From contig NC_009667.1 in NCBI RefSeq assembly GCF_000017405.1, positions 2,590,001 to 2,654,000 on the forward strand: a DNA stretch of 64,000 nt, read 5' to 3'. Below, in pieces: positions 27,526 through 35,676 of this stretch (position 1 is its first letter; each line of letters begins with the position of its first letter). Made by a program: the position numbers and the translations under genes. Under the pieces are notes generated by a model, which did no database searches, was not told the DNA's origin, and worked only from the letters and a program-made list of their open reading frames with translations. This DNA comes from Brucella anthropi ATCC 49188. Its GTDB lineage: Bacteria; Pseudomonadota; Alphaproteobacteria; Rhizobiales; Rhizobiaceae.

Positions 27526-29919
27526 ATGCTCACCGCCCTTCAGCGCATCGAGCGCCAGAAGTCGTCTCCTGCCCTCGTCCGTCTGCATCGCGCTCTAAGC
27601 AGGCTGCGCTCGACTGTCACGCTGATGCATACGGGTGCGCACCCTGACGATGAGCAGAGCGGCCTGATGGCCTATTTGCGGTTCGGACTTGGTATGCGGG
27701 TGGTGATCGCCTGTTCGACACGCGGCGAAGGCGGGCAAAATGCGCTTGGCCCGGAACGTGGTGGTGCGCTCGGCGTGATCCGCAGCCGTGAGATGGAAGA
27801 AGCTGCACGCATTCTCGATTGTGACGTGCATTGGCTCGGCCATGGTCCAGACGATTCCGTCCACGACTTCGGTTTCTCCAAGGATGGTGACGGTACCTTT
27901 GCCCACTGGGGTGAGAAGAAAACCGTCGAGCGGCTCGTACGCGCCTATCGCACCGAGCGTCCGGATATCGTGCTGCCGACCTTTCTTGATGTTCCCGGCC
28001 AGCATGGCCACCACCGCGCCATGACGCGGGCGGCGGAAACGGCCATACGGCTCGCCGCCGATCCCGATGCCTTTCCCGAACATTTTGCCGAGGGATTGAT
28101 GCCGTGGCAGGTGGCAAAATTCTATCTCCCTGCCTGGTCAGGCGGCGGCGACACCTATGATGACGAGCTTCCTCCGCCCGATACGACATTGACCGTTCAC
28201 GCGGCGGGTCGCGACGCTGCGACCGGTGCCGATTACGACCGTATCGGTGAATGGTCGCGTGCCTGTCACGCCACGCAAGGCATGGGGCGCTGGCCGGAAA
28301 CGCCCAAGAGCGAATGGCCGCTGCATCTGAAACTGCCGGAAAGCTGTGCTGAAACAACAATTCTTGAAGGTATTCCGGAATCTCTCGCAACACTGGCTGA
28401 GGTCGATGGACTGACACTTGAAACCCGGAAGCAGCTTCTTGACGCTCATTTGTCTGTCGAGCGGACTATTGCGGCTTTTCCTGAGCGCGAAACCATTGTC
28501 AAAAATCTTATCGGTGCTGCGAAAAGCCTGAAAACTGTACTGACCAGCGCACCGCAAGGTTTCCTCGTGCAGCACGGGCACAGGCTGGAACGCAAGCAGT
28601 GGGAAATCGACGCCATCTTGATCGAAGCAGCGTCTTTGTTCGAGCGGGCTTATCTGGAAGAAGCCATATTGCCTACAGGTGGAGAAACCCGCCTTGTTGT
28701 CGAATACGGCCCCGGAGCGACGGCAGTCGCAATAACAGCCGACCCCATATTGCCAGAAAGCTGTTCGACCGCTTGCGAGTACGTGACGCCCGAGAGGGAA
28801 ATTCTGGCTGTGTCACTGGCAAAGGAGGCAGCACTTTCCCCGCTTTTTGAACCGGCTTGGCGGTCACTCGGCGGCAACGGACAGGCCTATATCCGGTTAA
28901 AGGCGCAGTTTGACGATCACCTGGCAGAGTGCAGCTTCGATCTCGAAGAAGCACTTGCCATTGTTCCATCTGCCTCGTTAAGGATTGATCCGCCAGCAGT
29001 CATCATATCGGGCAAGCAGGATCCCTCGCCGATCCGGCTTGTGGTCGATGGCGAGACCGGCCAAGTCACATTCACAGCGCAAAACGGTTGGAGCGCCGGT
29101 GTAATCGGACAGGATGCCGTTCTACGTGGGTCTTCCGATCCAGAGCCCGGTTTGACTGCGCTACAGGCCACGATCAACGGACGTGTTGCATGGCAGACAC
29201 ACGTCGCCAGCTATCCGCATATCGGTAAAACCGTCTGGCGTGAACCTGCCGTGCTGCCTGTATTGGCCCTCGACGTGAAATTGCCCGATGCGCGTATCGG
29301 CTATATCGGCGCTGGGGCAGACAATGTTGGTCTTTGGCTGAAACGCATGGGATTTGATGTCACCGATGTCGAAGCACGCCATCTTTCCGGCGATCTTTCG
29401 CAATTCACCACCATCGTGGTCGGTATATTCGCCTTCGGCCTGCACGCTGATCTCGCCGCAGCAACGGACAATCTGCATCGATTCGTCGAGGATGGCGGAC
29501 ATCTGGTGACCCTCTATCACCGGCCATCCGATGGCTGGCATCCGGATCGGACACCACCGCGAAGATTAGCCATCGGTTCCCCGTCATTGCGCTGGCGCGT
29601 TACGAATCCCCATGCCGCAGTTACAGTTCTCGATCCAGAGCATCCCTTGCTCGTCGGCCCCAATATTATCAGCGAACGTGACTGGAATGGATGGCACAAG
29701 GAACGCGGGCTTTATTTCGCTTCCGCATGGGATGAGGTCTACCAACCGCTTCTTTCCATGCATGATGAGGGAGAACAGCCGCTCTTCGGTTCGCTTGTTT
29801 CAGCAAAGATCGGCAAGGGCCGCCATACGCATACGAGCCTCGTCCTGCATCATCAGCTCGACAAGCTTGTGCCCGGTGCATTCCGACTCATCGCCAATCT
29901 GGTACAACCTGTGAGATAA
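27526..29919 (+). CDS. PIG-L-family deacetylase, large multidomain
   Basis: 797 residues. The N-terminal ~250 residues are a PIG-L (LmbE) domain with the zinc motif MHTGAHPDDEQSGLMAYL at ~35 and GQHGHHRAM at ~160. PIG-L enzymes remove acetyl from N-acetylglucosamine-linked compounds (mycothiol, bacillithiol and GPI precursors, lincomycin). A long middle region of beta-rich sequence follows, and the last ~200 residues resemble a Rossmann/glutamine-amidotransferase-like domain (DARIGYIGAGADNVGLWLKR). There is no signal peptide, so it is cytoplasmic. Translational coupling with the ROK gene (ATG 2 bases after its stop) ties it to the imported sugar conjugate. Confidence 0.85.
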   Translation: MLTALQRIERQKSSPALVRLHRALSRLRSTVTLMHTGAHPDDEQSGLMAYLRFGLGMRVVIACSTRGEGGQNALGPERGGALGVIRSREMEEAARILDCDVHWLGHGPDDSVHDFGFSKDGDGTFAHWGEKKTVERLVRAYRTERPDIVLPTFLDVPGQHGHHRAMTRAAETAIRLAADPDAFPEHFAEGLMPWQVAKFYLPAWSGGGDTYDDELPPPDTTLTVHAAGRDAATGADYDRIGEWSRACHATQGMGRWPETPKSEWPLHLKLPESCAETTILEGIPESLATLAEVDGLTLETRKQLLDAHLSVERTIAAFPERETIVKNLIGAAKSLKTVLTSAPQGFLVQHGHRLERKQWEIDAILIEAASLFERAYLEEAILPTGGETRLVVEYGPGATAVAITADPILPESCSTACEYVTPEREILAVSLAKEAALSPLFEPAWRSLGGNGQAYIRLKAQFDDHLAECSFDLEEALAIVPSASLRIDPPAVIISGKQDPSPIRLVVDGETGQVTFTAQNGWSAGVIGQDAVLRGSSDPEPGLTALQATINGRVAWQTHVASYPHIGKTVWREPAVLPVLALDVKLPDARIGYIGAGADNVGLWLKRMGFDVTDVEARHLSGDLSQFTTIVVGIFAFGLHADLAAATDNLHRFVEDGGHLVTLYHRPSDGWHPDRTPPRRLAIGSPSLRWRVTNPHAAVTVLDPEHPLLVGPNIISERDWNGWHKERGLYFASAWDEVYQPLLSMHDEGEQPLFGSLVSAKIGKGRHTHTSLVLHHQLDKLVPGAFRLIANLVQPVR

Positions 29920-30082
29920 TTTCGCGCATGTCGTAATGTTGAAATATCTATGACGTTTATGTCGCTCTAGACAGAAACTATTTTCGTTATATTTCATTTC
30001 ACTAATTAATTTTTCTTGAGTTCCCTTCGCCGGAAAATTCGCTCTATCTCAGCGTGTATTTGACTCATGGAGATGAATTATC

Positions 30083-30472
30083 ATGCGCAATCTGGTACGT
30101 GTTTCTTTGACCGGTCTTTTCCTCGGTGCAAATCTTACAATGGCTTTTGCACAGGCAACGCCTGAACAGATGGAGATGGCCTATAACGCAGCTCGCAACC
30201 AGCTTGGCGTACTCCAGTACTGCCAGGAAAAGGGTTATACCGATGGCGGCGCCATCGAAATCCAGACAAAAATGATTGCGCTGATCCCCGCCCCATCCGA
30301 CACCACCAAGGCCGACGCTGCCGAAGCAACCGGTAAGCAGGGTAAGGTCTCTGCGATGGGTATGGAACAGGATATTGCCACCAGCGCAAAAGCACAGAAT
30401 GTCTCCGAGGAGAAGCTCTGCCAGACCATGGCTGATGCCGTTAAGCAAGCTGGCGCCCAGCTGCCGCAGTAA
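30083..30472 (+). CDS. Small periplasmic protein with signal peptide
   Basis: 129 residues. Signal peptide (MRNLVRVSLTGLFLGANLTM, cleavage near AFA-QA). The mature ~105 residues are helical and rich in Ala, Gln and Met, with two Cys (QYCQEKGY and EKLCQTM) that could form a disulfide. Similar Brucellaceae proteins carry only tentative names. Single-gene unit with its own terminator downstream. Function unknown. Confidence 0.7.
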   Translation: MRNLVRVSLTGLFLGANLTMAFAQATPEQMEMAYNAARNQLGVLQYCQEKGYTDGGAIEIQTKMIALIPAPSDTTKADAAEATGKQGKVSAMGMEQDIATSAKAQNVSEEKLCQTMADAVKQAGAQLPQ

Positions 30473-30492
30473 GGCAGATCACAGCCTCCAAG

Positions 30493-30525
30493 AAAAAGAG
30501 AGCCTCGCGCAAGCGGGGCTTTTCC
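30493..30525 (+). terminator. Rho-independent terminator
   Basis: Stem AGCCTCGC / GCGGGGCT with loop GCAA, followed by TTTT; 20 bases after the preceding stop. Confidence 0.75.
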
Positions 30526-30732
30526 TTGCCTGAAGATTTATATTCGACATCGCTTAAATACAACGTACGGCGCTATTGCAGTTTTCGTTTTTAATTCAGC
30601 ACTTTATTAATCATATGCGATACTCACCTTCCGTTTACCATGCAACTTAAGAGGGTGCACATATTTGCCGGGTAGTTTGCTCTCAGGTCACAGAGACCAC
30701 TAAACAAGCAAGAATGATCTCAGGAGCAACAC

Positions 30733-30912
30733 ATGACCAAGCTTATTGCACGCTTTCGTAAAAGCGAATCCGGCGCTACCGCCATCGAATACGGCCTCAT
30801 CGCGGCTTTGATTGCTGTCGTCATCATCGGCGCAACGACGTCTCTCGGCACCACCATCCGCACCCAGTTCACTGCCATTGCGACCGCTATTGGTGGTGCT
30901 GGCGGCAACTAA
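30733..30912 (+). CDS. Flp/Fap-type pilin subunit
   Basis: 59 residues; ATG 30733 follows CAGGAGCA. The type IVb Flp motif is clear: a short basic leader ending ESGATAIEYGLIAALIAVVI, with the prepilin peptidase site Gly-Ala and Glu at +5, then a hydrophobic helix and a short Gly-rich tail. Exported and assembled by a Tad secretion system, but no tad/cpa genes are in this window, so it is a solitary pilin locus with its own strong terminator. Confidence 0.88.
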   Translation: MTKLIARFRKSESGATAIEYGLIAALIAVVIIGATTSLGTTIRTQFTAIATAIGGAGGN

Positions 30913-30940
30913 TAGGCTCTGCAAACGCGACAATAATGCC

Positions 30941-30969
30941 ACCGCCCTTCGGGGCGGTTTTGCTTTTTT
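30941..30969 (+). terminator. Rho-independent terminator after pilin gene
   Basis: Perfect stem ACCGCCC / GGGCGGT with TTCG loop and a TTTTGCTTTTTT tail. Confidence 0.9.
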
Positions 30970-31210
30970 GCGGAGACGTTCTGCCTTCTCAACAGCAACT
31001 TTTGAAATCCCCACGCGTTTACTAAGTATGTGTGGAACATATTTCACGGCCTTATGCGGAGGTTTGATCACAACTAACCAAGCTAACGCTCTGCAATCTT
31101 TATTGATTATGGGCTTCAGATAGAAACGCGCATAATCCCTCTAAATAGTGGTTCGCCGCGTGGTTATTGCGTATTCCAGCGCTGGCCCCGGCTTTTCGGG
31201 AGTAGCGAAC

Positions 31211-31606
31211 ATGTCATTGAAATCCATTTTACTGGCGCTCGGCATCGGCGCCGCCAGTCTGACGCTCAGCGGTTGTGTTTCCGAGGGCTATTACGGCTCA
31301 GGTTATAATGATCCGTACTATGTTCGCGGCGGATATGTCGGCACGGGGGTCGTTTACAATAGTGGCGGCTATTATCGGAACTACCCACGTTATCCGCGCT
31401 ACTATAGAGATTCACGCTACTATCGTGACCGTGATTACTACCGCTATCGCGACCGGGACCGTCCACGTCGTCCTGACACCAACAGACCAGATCGCCCGCG
31501 TCCACCGCGGCCGGACCGTCCGCCATCAGGCAACGATGGTGCAGGTCGTCCGAATCCGGGCAATCTGCCAGTTATCCAGCCGATCAGGCGTGGTCCGCAT
31601 AACTAA
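31211..31606 (+). CDS. Tyr/Arg/Pro-rich lipoprotein
   Basis: 131 residues from ATG 31211. Lipoprotein signal MSLKSILLALGIGAASLTLS with lipobox LSGC at residues 19-22. The mature part is repetitive and low-complexity: Tyr/Gly-rich first (EGYYGSGYNDPYYVRGGYV), then alternating YRD/RYYRD units, then RP/DRP repeats. No enzymatic domain. Outer-membrane or cell-wall anchored by its lipid; the basic aromatic tail could bind a polyanion such as LPS, but this is inference. Confidence 0.75.
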   Translation: MSLKSILLALGIGAASLTLSGCVSEGYYGSGYNDPYYVRGGYVGTGVVYNSGGYYRNYPRYPRYYRDSRYYRDRDYYRYRDRDRPRRPDTNRPDRPRPPRPDRPPSGNDGAGRPNPGNLPVIQPIRRGPHN

Positions 31607-31610
31607 AACA

Positions 31611-31642
31611 AAAACACCCGCCGAAATCCGGCGGGTGTTTTG
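31611..31642. terminator. Bidirectional terminator
   Basis: CACCCGCCG / CGGCGGGTG stem around AAATC, flanked by A-run and T-run, between converging genes. Confidence 0.85.
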
Positions 31643-31659
31643 CATAGAAGGAACCAATG

Positions 31660-32007
31660 TCAGAGCTTGATGACATATTCCTTGCGGGTGGTCTCGATGA
31701 CTTCCCAGCTTCCCTTGAACCCCGGTCGGATGACAAAACTGTCGCCTGCAACGACTTCGCGGCTTTCGCCACCCTCTTCGCAGATGACCGACCGGCCGGA
31801 CAGGATGTGACAGAACTCCCATTCATCATATTCGATGCGCCACTTTCCTGGCGTGCTCTCCCATATGCCAGCAAAGAGCGTGCTCTCGGTATTCTCCTCC
31901 AAATTCCATGTGCGGAATTTCGGGGCACCGGAAAGAACGCGCTCCGGTAGCGGCGCGCCTTCCTCCGGTTCGATGCCGGTCAGGTCGAAATCGAGAAACC
32001 GGCTCAT
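31660..32007 (-). CDS. Cupin-domain protein (DUF861/EutQ-like)
   Basis: 115 residues, single cupin barrel. WESTPGKWRIEYDEWEFCHI and the second motif AGDSFVIRPGFKGSWEVIET match the DUF861 type, found in (S)-ureidoglycine aminohydrolase and EutQ relatives. It lies 3 bases after the metY stop and is probably in its transcript. No catalytic function can be assigned. Confidence 0.75.
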   Translation of the reverse strand: MSRFLDFDLTGIEPEEGAPLPERVLSGAPKFRTWNLEENTESTLFAGIWESTPGKWRIEYDEWEFCHILSGRSVICEEGGESREVVAGDSFVIRPGFKGSWEVIETTRKEYVIKL

Positions 32008-32010
32008 GGA

Positions 32011-33297
32011 TCAGACCTTTGCCAGCGCCTGCTCGATATCGGCAATAATATCGTCCGCATCCTCGATACCGATAGACAGGCGCACCACGTCCGGGCCAGC
32101 GCCAGCCGCCACCTTCTGCTCATCACTCAGCTGACGGTGGGTGGTGGATGCCGGGTGGATGACCAGCGAGCGCGTGTCGCCAATATTGGCCAGCAGCGAG
32201 AACAGGTCGAGGCTGTCGACGAACTTTACGCCCGCGTCGTAACCGCCCTTGAGACCGAAGGTAAACACCGAACCGGCACCCTTTGGTGCATATTTCTGCT
32301 GGAGCGCATGAAATTTGTCATGCGGCAGCCCGGCATAGTTCACCCAAGACACTTTCTCGTGGCCATGCAACCAGGATGCGACCTTCAGAGCATTGTCGCT
32401 GTGACGCTGCATGCGCAGCGGCAGGGTTTCCGCGCCGGTCAGAATCTGGAAGGCGTTGAACGGCGAAATGGCCGGGCCGAAATCACGCAGACCCAGAACG
32501 CGGGCAGCGATTGCAAAGGAAATATTGCCAAAGGTCTTGTGCAGTTCCAGACCCGCATAATCCGGGCGCGGTTCGGTCAGAAGCGGATAATTACCGGACT
32601 TCGCCCAGTCGAATGTACCGCCATCGACCAGAATACCACCCATGGAATTGCCGTGACCACCGATAAACTTGGTCAGCGAGTGAACGACGATATCCGCACC
32701 ATGTTCGATCGGGCGCACCAGATAAGGCGATGCAAGCGTGTTGTCCACGATCAGCGGCAGGCCGTTTCTGTGCGCAATTTCGGCGATAGCCTCGATGTCC
32801 ACCACGATGCCGCCCGGATTGGCGAAGCTTTCGATAAAGATGGCACGTGTCTTGCTGTCGATCTGCTTTGCGAAATCGGTCGGGTTGGTGGCATCGGCCC
32901 AGCGGACCTGCCAGCCGAAGGACTTGAACGACTGACCAAACTGATTGATCGATCCGCCGTAAAGCTGGCGCGCGGCAACGAAATTGTCGCCCGGTTGAAG
33001 CAGCGTATGGAACACGAGCAACTGCGCTGCGTGACCGGATGCAGTCGCTACAGCCGCCGTACCGCCTTCGAGTGCGGCAATGCGCTCTTCCAGAACAGCG
33101 GTCGTCGGATTTGTGATGCGCGTGTAGATATTCCCGAATGCCTGTAGGCCAAACAGCGAAGCGGCGTGGTCCGCATCGTCGAACACGAATGAAGTCGTCT
33201 GATAGATCGGCGTTGCGCGGGCACCTGTCGTCGGATCGGGCTTTGCCCCTGCGTGAACGGCAAGCGTTTCAATTCCGGGAGAGCGTTTCGACATCAT
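32011..33297 (-). CDS. metY: O-acetylhomoserine sulfhydrylase
   Basis: 428 residues of the Cys/Met-metabolism PLP enzyme family. The PLP lysine lies in DIVVHSLTKFIGGHGNSMGG, and the N-terminal PIYQTTSFVFDDADHAASLF and YTRITNPTTAVLEERIAALE segments are typical of the MetY branch, which joins O-acetylhomoserine with sulfide to make homocysteine. Length fits MetY better than the shorter MetB/MetZ. The leader (33298-33414) was inspected for a SAM-II riboswitch and none was recognised. Confidence 0.88.
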   Translation of the reverse strand: MMSKRSPGIETLAVHAGAKPDPTTGARATPIYQTTSFVFDDADHAASLFGLQAFGNIYTRITNPTTAVLEERIAALEGGTAAVATASGHAAQLLVFHTLLQPGDNFVAARQLYGGSINQFGQSFKSFGWQVRWADATNPTDFAKQIDSKTRAIFIESFANPGGIVVDIEAIAEIAHRNGLPLIVDNTLASPYLVRPIEHGADIVVHSLTKFIGGHGNSMGGILVDGGTFDWAKSGNYPLLTEPRPDYAGLELHKTFGNISFAIAARVLGLRDFGPAISPFNAFQILTGAETLPLRMQRHSDNALKVASWLHGHEKVSWVNYAGLPHDKFHALQQKYAPKGAGSVFTFGLKGGYDAGVKFVDSLDLFSLLANIGDTRSLVIHPASTTHRQLSDEQKVAAGAGPDVVRLSIGIEDADDIIADIEQALAKV

Positions 33298-33414
33298 ATC
33301 CTCCTATGTCCCAAACCCCAAACAGGTCTGGAACCTAGGCTCTACAGCGAGGAAAGCAAAGGAGGATTTTCCGCCAAATACTGGATTCGCAGAAATTAAA
33401 TCCGAAAGCTCTCA

Positions 33415-33837
33415 TCAACCGATCAGGCGGGGATATTCGATTGCCGGACAGCGATCCATGACGACGGTCAAACCTGCTTCACTGGCACGATTTCCAGCCT
33501 CTTGGTGCACGACACCCAGCTGCGTCCAAAAGATCTTCGGGCGGTGCTTCATTGCAAGAACTTCGTCCACTATACCCGGTAGCGAATAAGGCTCACGGAA
33601 GACATCCACCATATCGACTGGCTCTTCGATATCAGCCAGACGCGCCACGACACGCTGACCATGAATGTGTTTTCCCACCTGCCCCGGATTGACCGGAATC
33701 ACGCGGTACCCCTTGGAAAGCAGGAATTCCATCACGCCATTGCTCGGGCGCTCCGGCTTCGGTGACGCGCCAAGAAGCGCAATCGTTTTGACGGAACGGA
33801 GGATCTCGCGGATCTGATCGTCGGAAGGGTTTTGCAT
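33415..33837 (-). CDS. CoA-binding-domain protein
   Basis: 140 residues from ATG 33837; the longer open frame is not needed. A single Rossmann-type CoA-binding domain (YccU-like): KTIALLGASPKPERPSNGVM, GYRVIPVNPGQVGKHIHG, VDMVDVFREPYSLPGIVDEV and KIFWTQLGVVHQEAG. This stand-alone family resembles the N-terminal part of succinyl-CoA synthetase alpha. Role unknown. It faces away from the thioesterase gene, with 82 bases between their starts. Confidence 0.85.
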   Translation of the reverse strand: MQNPSDDQIREILRSVKTIALLGASPKPERPSNGVMEFLLSKGYRVIPVNPGQVGKHIHGQRVVARLADIEEPVDMVDVFREPYSLPGIVDEVLAMKHRPKIFWTQLGVVHQEAGNRASEAGLTVVMDRCPAIEYPRLIG

Positions 33838-33919
33838 TTTATCCTCTTCGGTCGCTGGAGCGAGCGCTTGCATGAAGGGTGGCGCTCCCTTTATTGATAA
33901 ATAAATTTGGGAGGAGCGC

Positions 33920-34390
33920 ATGAATATCAATACCGCGCAGGAGCGGAATGCCGCCATGGTGGCAAGCCGGTCGTTGAGCCCTGTCATGAACATTGAAGAG
34001 CTGCGCGCATTCATGAAGCGCGAGTTTCCGCAACTTGGCAACGCTTTCGAGATCACGGCAATTGGTGACGGTTCCGCAACCATGCAGCTTAATGCTGATG
34101 AACAACATCTACGCCCCGGCGGTACTGTTTCCGGCCCTTCGCTTTTTGCACTCGCCGATGTGACAGCCTATGCTGCCATACTGGCCCATATTGGCCCGGT
34201 GGCACTGGCCGTGACAACGAACCTGAACATCAACTTTCTGCGTAAACCCTCTCCCGGCACGGTCGAGGCCGTCGCACACCTCCTGAAACTCGGCAAACGC
34301 CTTGCTGTACTCGATATCAGCCTGACCGATGGTACAAGCGGCGAGCTGGTGGCCCATGCAACGGCAACTTACTCGATCCCGCCGCGATAA
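33920..34390 (+). CDS. PaaI-like hotdog-fold thioesterase
   Basis: 156 residues. The 4HBT hotdog domain includes LRPGGTVSGPSLFALADVTA, whose Gly-Gly-x-x-S/G-Asp arrangement matches the active-site helix, and TTNLNINFLRKPSPGTVEAV. It would hydrolyse a small acyl-CoA. Divergent neighbour of the CoA-binding protein gene. RBS GGGAGGAG precedes the ATG. Confidence 0.83.
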   Translation: MNINTAQERNAAMVASRSLSPVMNIEELRAFMKREFPQLGNAFEITAIGDGSATMQLNADEQHLRPGGTVSGPSLFALADVTAYAAILAHIGPVALAVTTNLNINFLRKPSPGTVEAVAHLLKLGKRLAVLDISLTDGTSGELVAHATATYSIPPR

Positions 34391-34408
34391 AGCATCCAAA
34401 AAAGATAA

Positions 34409-34422
34409 GGTATTATAATACC
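34409..34422. promoter_or_regulatory. Perfect 14-bp palindrome
   Basis: GGTATTATAATACC, 19 bases after the thioesterase stop. No U-run and too short for a terminator, so it may be a protein-binding site; the regulator is unknown. Confidence 0.35.
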
Positions 34423-34479
34423 AAACATTTAACACATTGATTTTACTGTATTTTTAAAACAAAGCTCTGAATATAGGAC

Positions 34480-34508
34480 TTGACGCCCACTCGGACATTG
34501 TGTATCGA
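34480..34508 (+). promoter_or_regulatory. Possible rplM-rpsI promoter
   Basis: TTGACG (34480-34485), 17-base spacer, TATCGA (34503-34508). Reasonable -35 and weak -10 within the 240-base leader of the ribosomal operon. A long 5' UTR of about 115 bases would result, which could hold an L13 autoregulatory site; no defined structure is recognised. Confidence 0.35.
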
Positions 34509-34630
34509 CCCGCCAGTGAGTTGAGCAGAAGTTATCTTTTGCCCGCTCGTTCGGGTTGGACACGATCCAACACAAGCAACAAAAAAAGCCCTGATTTTCA
34601 AGATCGGGGATTAAGTCAAGGAAGACTTCA

Positions 34631-35095
34631 ATGGCAACTTTCTCTCAGAAGCCGGCTGAAGTGGTGAAGAAGTGGGTGCTGATCGACGCCGAAGGCCTCG
34701 TGCTCGGCCGTCTCGCCACCATCGTCGCCAATCGCCTGCGCGGCAAGCACAAAGCAACCTTCACCCCGCACGTTGACGATGGCGACAATGTCGTAATCAT
34801 CAATGCCGACAAGGTTGTTCTGACCGGCAAGAAGTACACCGACAAGGTCTATTACTGGCACACCGGTCATCCGGGCGGCATCAAGGAGCGCACTGCTCGC
34901 CAGATTCTCGAAGGCCGTTTCCCGGAACGCGTCGTCGAAAAGGCCATTGAGCGTATGATCCCGCGCGGTCCGCTCGGCCGTCGCCAGATGAAGAACCTGC
35001 GCGTCTATGCAGGCCCGAACCATCAGCAGGAAGCTCAGCAGCCGGAAGTCCTCGACGTCGCCGCGCTGAACCGCAAGAACAAAGGGAATGCATAA
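34631..35095 (+). CDS. rplM: 50S ribosomal protein L13
   Basis: 154 residues, full length. [20 protein letters not shown] and the family signature [19 protein letters not shown] identify L13, an early assembly protein of the large subunit. Starts ATG 34631 after AAGGAAGACTTCA. It ends 2 bases before rpsI, the usual conserved pair. Confidence 0.97.
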   Translation: MATFSQKPAEVVKKWVLIDAEGLVLGRLATIVANRLRGKHKATFTPHVDDGDNVVIINADKVVLTGKKYTDKVYYWHTGHPGGIKERTARQILEGRFPERVVEKAIERMIPRGPLGRRQMKNLRVYAGPNHQQEAQQPEVLDVAALNRKNKGNA

Positions 35096-35097
35096 TC

Positions 35098-35574
35098 ATG
35101 GCTGAGCAGCTCAACTCGCTCGAAGAACTCGGCACTGTTGCCAAGACCGAAGCTGCCGCTCCGGTTCATGTCCAGAAGCTGGACGCACAGGGCCGCGCTT
35201 ATGCCACCGGCAAGCGTAAGGACGCCGTTGCACGCGTATGGGTCAAGCCGGGCACCGGCAAGATCACCGTCAACGACAAGGAATTCGAAAAGTATTTCGC
35301 ACGTCCGGTCCTGCAGATGATCCTGCAGCAGCCGATCGTTGCTTCGAATCGCGCTGGTCAGTTCGACATTGTTGCCACCGTTGCCGGTGGCGGTCTCTCC
35401 GGTCAGGCCGGTGCTGTTCGTCACGGCATCTCCAAGGCCCTCACCTACTACGAACCAGGCCTGCGCACGGTTCTCAAGAAGGGTGGCTTCCTGACTCGCG
35501 ATAGCCGCGTTGTTGAACGTAAGAAGTACGGTAAGGCCAAGGCTCGCCGTTCGTTCCAGTTCTCCAAGCGCTAA
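35098..35574 (+). CDS. rpsI: 30S ribosomal protein S9
   Basis: 158 residues. [20 protein letters not shown] at the start of the S9 domain, [19 protein letters not shown] as signature, and the C-terminal [17 protein letters not shown], whose terminal Lys-Arg reaches the P-site tRNA. The N-terminal ~30 residue extension is common in alphaproteobacteria. Co-transcribed with rplM. Confidence 0.97.
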   Translation: MAEQLNSLEELGTVAKTEAAAPVHVQKLDAQGRAYATGKRKDAVARVWVKPGTGKITVNDKEFEKYFARPVLQMILQQPIVASNRAGQFDIVATVAGGGLSGQAGAVRHGISKALTYYEPGLRTVLKKGGFLTRDSRVVERKKYGKAKARRSFQFSKR

Positions 35575-35603
35575 AGCGCTTAGGGCCAGTTCTCCAAGCG
35601 CTA
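35556..35603 (+). repeat. Direct duplication of the rpsI tail
   Basis: CCAGTTCTCCAAGCGCTA occurs at 35556-35573, spanning the last codons and stop, and again exactly at 35586-35603 in the trailer (30-bp period). Looks like a small tandem duplication preserved after the gene. Confidence 0.8.
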
Positions 35604-35628
35604 GTATCTATCGCTTCAGAGCTTACGG

Positions 35629-35657
35629 AAAAGCGGACCTTCGGGTCCGCTTTTTTG
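35629..35657 (+). terminator. Rho-independent terminator after rpsI
   Basis: AAAGCGGACC-TTCG-GGTCCGCTTT followed by a T-run. Confidence 0.9.
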
Positions 35658-35676
35658 TTTCATTCAATACCGGATT

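Noticed and set aside
32137..33147. 336-codon plus-strand frame
   Set aside because: Antisense to metY, which has an intact PLP motif and expected length.
33298..33414. SAM-II riboswitch before metY
   Set aside because: Looked for because alphaproteobacterial methionine genes often carry one, but the conserved CTTGCAGCC-type core and pseudoknot partner are not there.
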